Both the position numbers and the translations under genes were made by a program. From Acetobacteraceae bacterium (GTDB lineage Bacteria; Pseudomonadota; Alphaproteobacteria; Acetobacterales; Acetobacteraceae), in NCBI GenBank assembly GCA_947446625.1, contig CANFIE010000118.1, positions 1-9,703 of the forward strand: 9,703 nt of DNA. Direction: 5' to 3'. Shown here in pieces: positions 7,769-9,703 of this stretch (position 1 is the first letter of the stretch; the number at the start of each line of letters is the position of its first letter). Below the pieces are notes generated by a model. It did not search any database. It was not told the DNA's origin and saw only the letters and a program-made list of their open reading frames with translations.

Positions 7769-7783
7769 CATCGGACCGGACCC

Positions 7784-8674
7784 ATGCTGAAACGCCTGCT
7801 GCTGCGACTGCATCGCTGGGTTGCCTTGGCCTTCACCCTGCCGCTGGTGGTGGTGATCCTCAGCGGCCTGTTCCTGGCGCTGGAGCCGGCGCTGAAGGCC
7901 ACCACCCCGGCTGGCACCGTGACGCTGGAGCGGCTGGAGGCGGTGCTGGCCGCCGCCGGGCCGAATGCCGGCGGCGCGCTGTTTGTGCGCGGCTATGATG
8001 GCACCGTGACGGTGGGCGGGCGCGGTGGCGCCACCTTTGCCCTGGCCACCGCCCTGCCGGCCGCGCCGGGCTGGCTGGCCGGCGCCTTCCGCACCACGCG
8101 CGGGCTGCACGAAACCCTGCTGCTGGACCTGGGCTGGCTGGTAACGGCCAGCACCATCGGCATGCTGGTGCTGGTGCCGCTGGGGCTGCTGCTGGGCTGG
8201 CCGGCGCGGCGGCACACGCGCTCTCTGGGTGGCTGGCACCGGTTGGTGGGCTGGGGGCTGCTGCCGCTGCTGGTGGGCAGCCCGCTCACCGGCCTGGCGC
8301 TGGCCTTCGGCATCAGCTTCACCCCGCCGCCGCCGCGTGACGCCGGCAAGCCGCCGCCGCTGCCCGTGGCGCTGCGCATGGTGGCGGCCCAGCACAGCCT
8401 GGATGGGCTGGACTTCATTCGCCCGGTGCGCGGCGGCGTGTGGGTGGCGCGGGTGCTGGATGGCAGCGGCACCGCCAGCACCTTGCGGCTTACCCCCACC
8501 GGGCTGGAGCCCATGCCCAACAACTGGCCGCGCCTGCTGCATGAGGGCAATTGGGGCGGCCTGCTGGGCAGCCTGGCCAATATGCTGGCGGCGCTGGGCA
8601 TGGCCGGGCTGCTGGGCACCGGGGGGTTTCTGTGGGCGCGGCGGAACCTGCGGCTGCGGCGGGCCAGAGCCTGA
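7784..8674 (+). CDS. PepSY-associated transmembrane protein, short form
   Basis: A 296-residue inner-membrane protein with four hydrophobic helices at about 13-34, 112-139, 153-178 and 259-283, matching the PepSY-associated TM layout. Each helix is preceded by a histidine in a family-like motif: LHRWVAL (H10), GLHETLLL (H109), GWHRLVGW (H152) and LLHEGNWGG (H253). It ends in the typical GTGGFLWARR. Known: proteins of this family often sit beside siderophore receptors, and several are thought to be haem-binding ferric reductases. Inferred: the four histidines could be haem ligands and the protein a membrane electron carrier or reductase. It is shorter than many relatives, with reduced periplasmic segments, and no iron-uptake gene is adjacent. 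The loop after helix 3 has PPPP at 181-184 and PPP at 190-192. The ribosome site is weak; ATG 7784 is directly upstream of the first helix. Family is likely, function uncertain. Confidence 0.82.
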   Translation: MLKRLLLRLHRWVALAFTLPLVVVILSGLFLALEPALKATTPAGTVTLERLEAVLAAAGPNAGGALFVRGYDGTVTVGGRGGATFALATALPAAPGWLAGAFRTTRGLHETLLLDLGWLVTASTIGMLVLVPLGLLLGWPARRHTRSLGGWHRLVGWGLLPLLVGSPLTGLALAFGISFTPPPPRDAGKPPPLPVALRMVAAQHSLDGLDFIRPVRGGVWVARVLDGSGTASTLRLTPTGLEPMPNNWPRLLHEGNWGGLLGSLANMLAALGMAGLLGTGGFLWARRNLRLRRARA

Positions 8675-8744
8675 TCGGCTGCGGCGGAATCGCCGCGAGC
8701 CGTGAATCAGTCTCTCAACACCAGAACCGCAGCGGCTGCGGCGG
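8651..8744 (+). repeat. Three direct copies of the 12-mer CGGCTGCGGCGG
   Basis: Identical copies lie at 8651-8662 (in the last codons of the PepSY-type gene), 8676-8687 and 8733-8744. The second is the 5' arm of the hairpin at 8671-8710 and the third overlaps the hairpin at 8720-8752. The first encodes Arg-Leu-Arg-Arg, so it could arise by codon use alone; the other two are non-coding. Confidence 0.6.
8671..8710 (+). terminator. Long interrupted hairpin at the end of the PepSY-type gene
   Basis: Three consecutive arms pair: CTGAT/ATCAG (8671-8675 with 8706-8710), CGGCT/AGCCG (8676-8680 with 8698-8702) and GCGGCG/CGCCGC (8681-8686 with 8691-8696), around a GAAT loop. That gives 16 base pairs with a G bulge and a TGA bulge on the 3' side. 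The gene's stop TGA (8672-8674) lies in the outer stem. What follows is TCTCTC rather than a T run, so intrinsic termination is plausible but not textbook. Confidence 0.5.
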
Positions 8745-8752
8745 GGGCTGGT
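8720..8752 (+). other. Second hairpin, between the PepSY-type gene and mutL
   Basis: ACCAG (8720-8724) pairs with CTGGT (8748-8752). Inside lies the palindrome CCGCAGCGGCTGCGG (8727-8741), which can fold as a 5-bp stem with a GCGGC loop. Three T's (8752-8754) overlap and follow it. It ends where the promoter-like block before mutL begins, so it could be a weak terminator or a protein-binding site. Confidence 0.35.
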
Positions 8753-8764
8753 TTGGGGTAGTCT
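8752..8764 (+). promoter_or_regulatory. Promoter-like motif TTTGGGGTAGTCT before mutL
   Basis: It matches 12 of 13 bases of the block at 3461-3473. TAGTCT (8759-8764) as a -10 element would put the transcript start near 8770-8772, only about 6-8 bases before the mutL ATG at 8778. No clear -35 is seen at 17-base spacing. Confidence 0.4.
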
Positions 8765-8777
8765 GGCCCCGAATCGC

Positions 8778-9703
8778 ATGACCATTCGCATCCTCCCCGA
8801 GACCACCGCCAACCGCATCGCCGCCGGCGAGGTGGTGGAGCGCCCCGCCGCCGTGGTGAAGGAGTTGGTGGAGAACGCCCTGGATGCCGGGGCGCGCCGC
8901 GTCAACGTAGTGCTGGAAGGCGGCGGGATCGAGCGCATCGTCATTGAGGATGACGGCTGCGGCATGTCGGCCGCTGACCTGGAGTTGGCGGTGGAGCGGC
9001 ATGCGACCTCGAAGCTCGCCGAGGAAGGGCTGCTGTTCCGCATCGCCACGCTGGGCTTTCGGGGTGAGGCCTTGCCCAGCATTGGCGCCGTGGCCCGGCT
9101 GCAGCTGACCAGCCGGCAGGTGGGCGGCGATGCGCATGCGATCAGCGTGGAAGGTGGGCGGAAATCGGCGGTCACGCCCGCTTCCGGCGCGCCGGGCACC
9201 CGCATTGAGATGCGCGACCTGTTCTTTGCCGTGCCGGCGCGGCGGAAATTCCTGAAATCGGTCCGCAGTGAGGGTGACCACGCCATTGAGGCGGTGCGCC
9301 GCCTGGCACTGGCCTGGCCCGAGGTGGGGTTTCGGGTGGAGCATGATGGCCGCGAGGTGCTGGCCCTGGCCCCGGCGGCGCGGGATGCGCGGATTGCCGC
9401 CGTGCTGGGGCCGGATTTTGCCGCCGCCGCCCTGCCGGTGGAAAGCGTGGGCGAGACGCTGCAACTCACCGGGTTGATCGCCCAGCCGGCCTTCACCCGC
9501 GCCACCGGCAGCGAACAGCATTTGGTGGTGAACCGCCGGCCGGTGCGCGACGCCACGCTGCGCACCGCGCTGCGCGTGGCGACGCGGGACCTGATCACCG
9601 CCGGGCGCCACCCGGTGGCGGCGCTGTACCTGGAGATTGACCCCGAGGCGGTGGACGTGAACGTGCACCCGATGAAGACCGAGTTGCGCTTCCGCGACGA
9701 GGC
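8778..9703 (+). CDS. mutL: DNA mismatch repair protein MutL, 3'-truncated by the window edge
   Basis: MutL couples mismatch recognition by MutS to downstream strand processing, using an N-terminal GHKL ATPase. The visible 308 residues cover that ATPase and the transducer domain; the frame stays open to the right edge. Seen: ANRIAAGEVVERPAAVVKEL and VENALDAGA, with general base E29 and metal ligand N33; DDGCGM at 58-63 (D58); RHATSK at 74-79; GFRGEALPSIG at 93-103; VNRRPVRD; and DVNVHPMKTELRF at 292-304, with the conserved ATP-contacting lysine K299. The missing C-terminal dimerisation domain would show whether an endonuclease motif is present. There is no Shine-Dalgarno before ATG 8778, and the putative -10 is only 13 bases upstream, so the message may be nearly leaderless. 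Identification is secure. Confidence 0.97.
   Translation, partial: MTIRILPETTANRIAAGEVVERPAAVVKELVENALDAGARRVNVVLEGGGIERIVIEDDGCGMSAADLELAVERHATSKLAEEGLLFRIATLGFRGEALPSIGAVARLQLTSRQVGGDAHAISVEGGRKSAVTPASGAPGTRIEMRDLFFAVPARRKFLKSVRSEGDHAIEAVRRLALAWPEVGFRVEHDGREVLALAPAARDARIAAVLGPDFAAAALPVESVGETLQLTGLIAQPAFTRATGSEQHLVVNRRPVRDATLRTALRVATRDLITAGRHPVAALYLEIDPEAVDVNVHPMKTELRFRDE

Noticed and set aside
7723..7998. A 91-codon + strand frame starting at TTG 7723
   Set aside because: It runs out of frame into the PepSY-type gene, with no motif and no ribosome site.
1..9703. Horizontal transfer, mobile elements, CRISPR, tRNA or other RNA genes
   Set aside because: Composition appears even along the window, genes are housekeeping or conserved alphaproteobacterial types, and no terminal repeats, transposase motifs, spaced repeats or cloverleaf sequences were seen.

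Overview
The window is a GC-rich, almost gap-free bacterial segment with every convincing gene on the + strand. The gene order (ileS, lspA, a DUF3035/BamF-type lipoprotein, a pair of M16 peptidase genes), the DUF3035 family itself and the base composition point to an alphaproteobacterium, most likely Rhodospirillales/Acetobacteraceae (the order and family are inference). It looks like ordinary chromosome: no tRNA, rRNA, insertion sequence, CRISPR array or phage gene is visible.

Layout. (1) 2-2341: the C-terminal four fifths of isoleucyl-tRNA synthetase, its 5' end lying outside the window. (2) 2338-2859: lspA, lipoprotein signal peptidase, overlapping the ileS stop by four bases. (3) 2866-3453: a small lipoprotein of the DUF3035/BamF family, a likely substrate of LspA. 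(4) After a 55-base gap with a promoter-like motif, 3509-4870 and 4867-6117 encode two M16 proteins that overlap by four bases. The first keeps the zinc site and lacks the R/Y pair; the second is the reverse, so they should work as an obligate heterodimer. (5) 6143-7690: pgi, glucose-6-phosphate isomerase, with a good Shine-Dalgarno. (6) 7784-8674: a short four-helix PepSY-associated membrane protein. (7) 8778 to the right edge: the N-terminal ATPase part of mutL, cut by the window end.

How the parts fit. ileS-lspA-lipoprotein is a tight translationally coupled cluster. With the M16 pair it forms an envelope-flavoured block: lipoprotein maturation, a putative outer-membrane assembly lipoprotein and an exported peptidase. 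pgi follows the M16 pair by 25 bases and may be read through from it. The PepSY gene and mutL each have about 100 bases in front of them, with palindromes, hairpins and promoter-like sequence, and are probably separate units.

The most interesting points are the complementary active-site losses in the M16 pair, the export signal (Tat-like) on only one of the two partners, a 13-base promoter-like motif shared by the M16 operon and mutL, and a three-copy 12-mer with overlapping hairpins at the 3' end of the PepSY gene. I saw no wholly new system. There is no gene-free stretch longer than about 105 bases.
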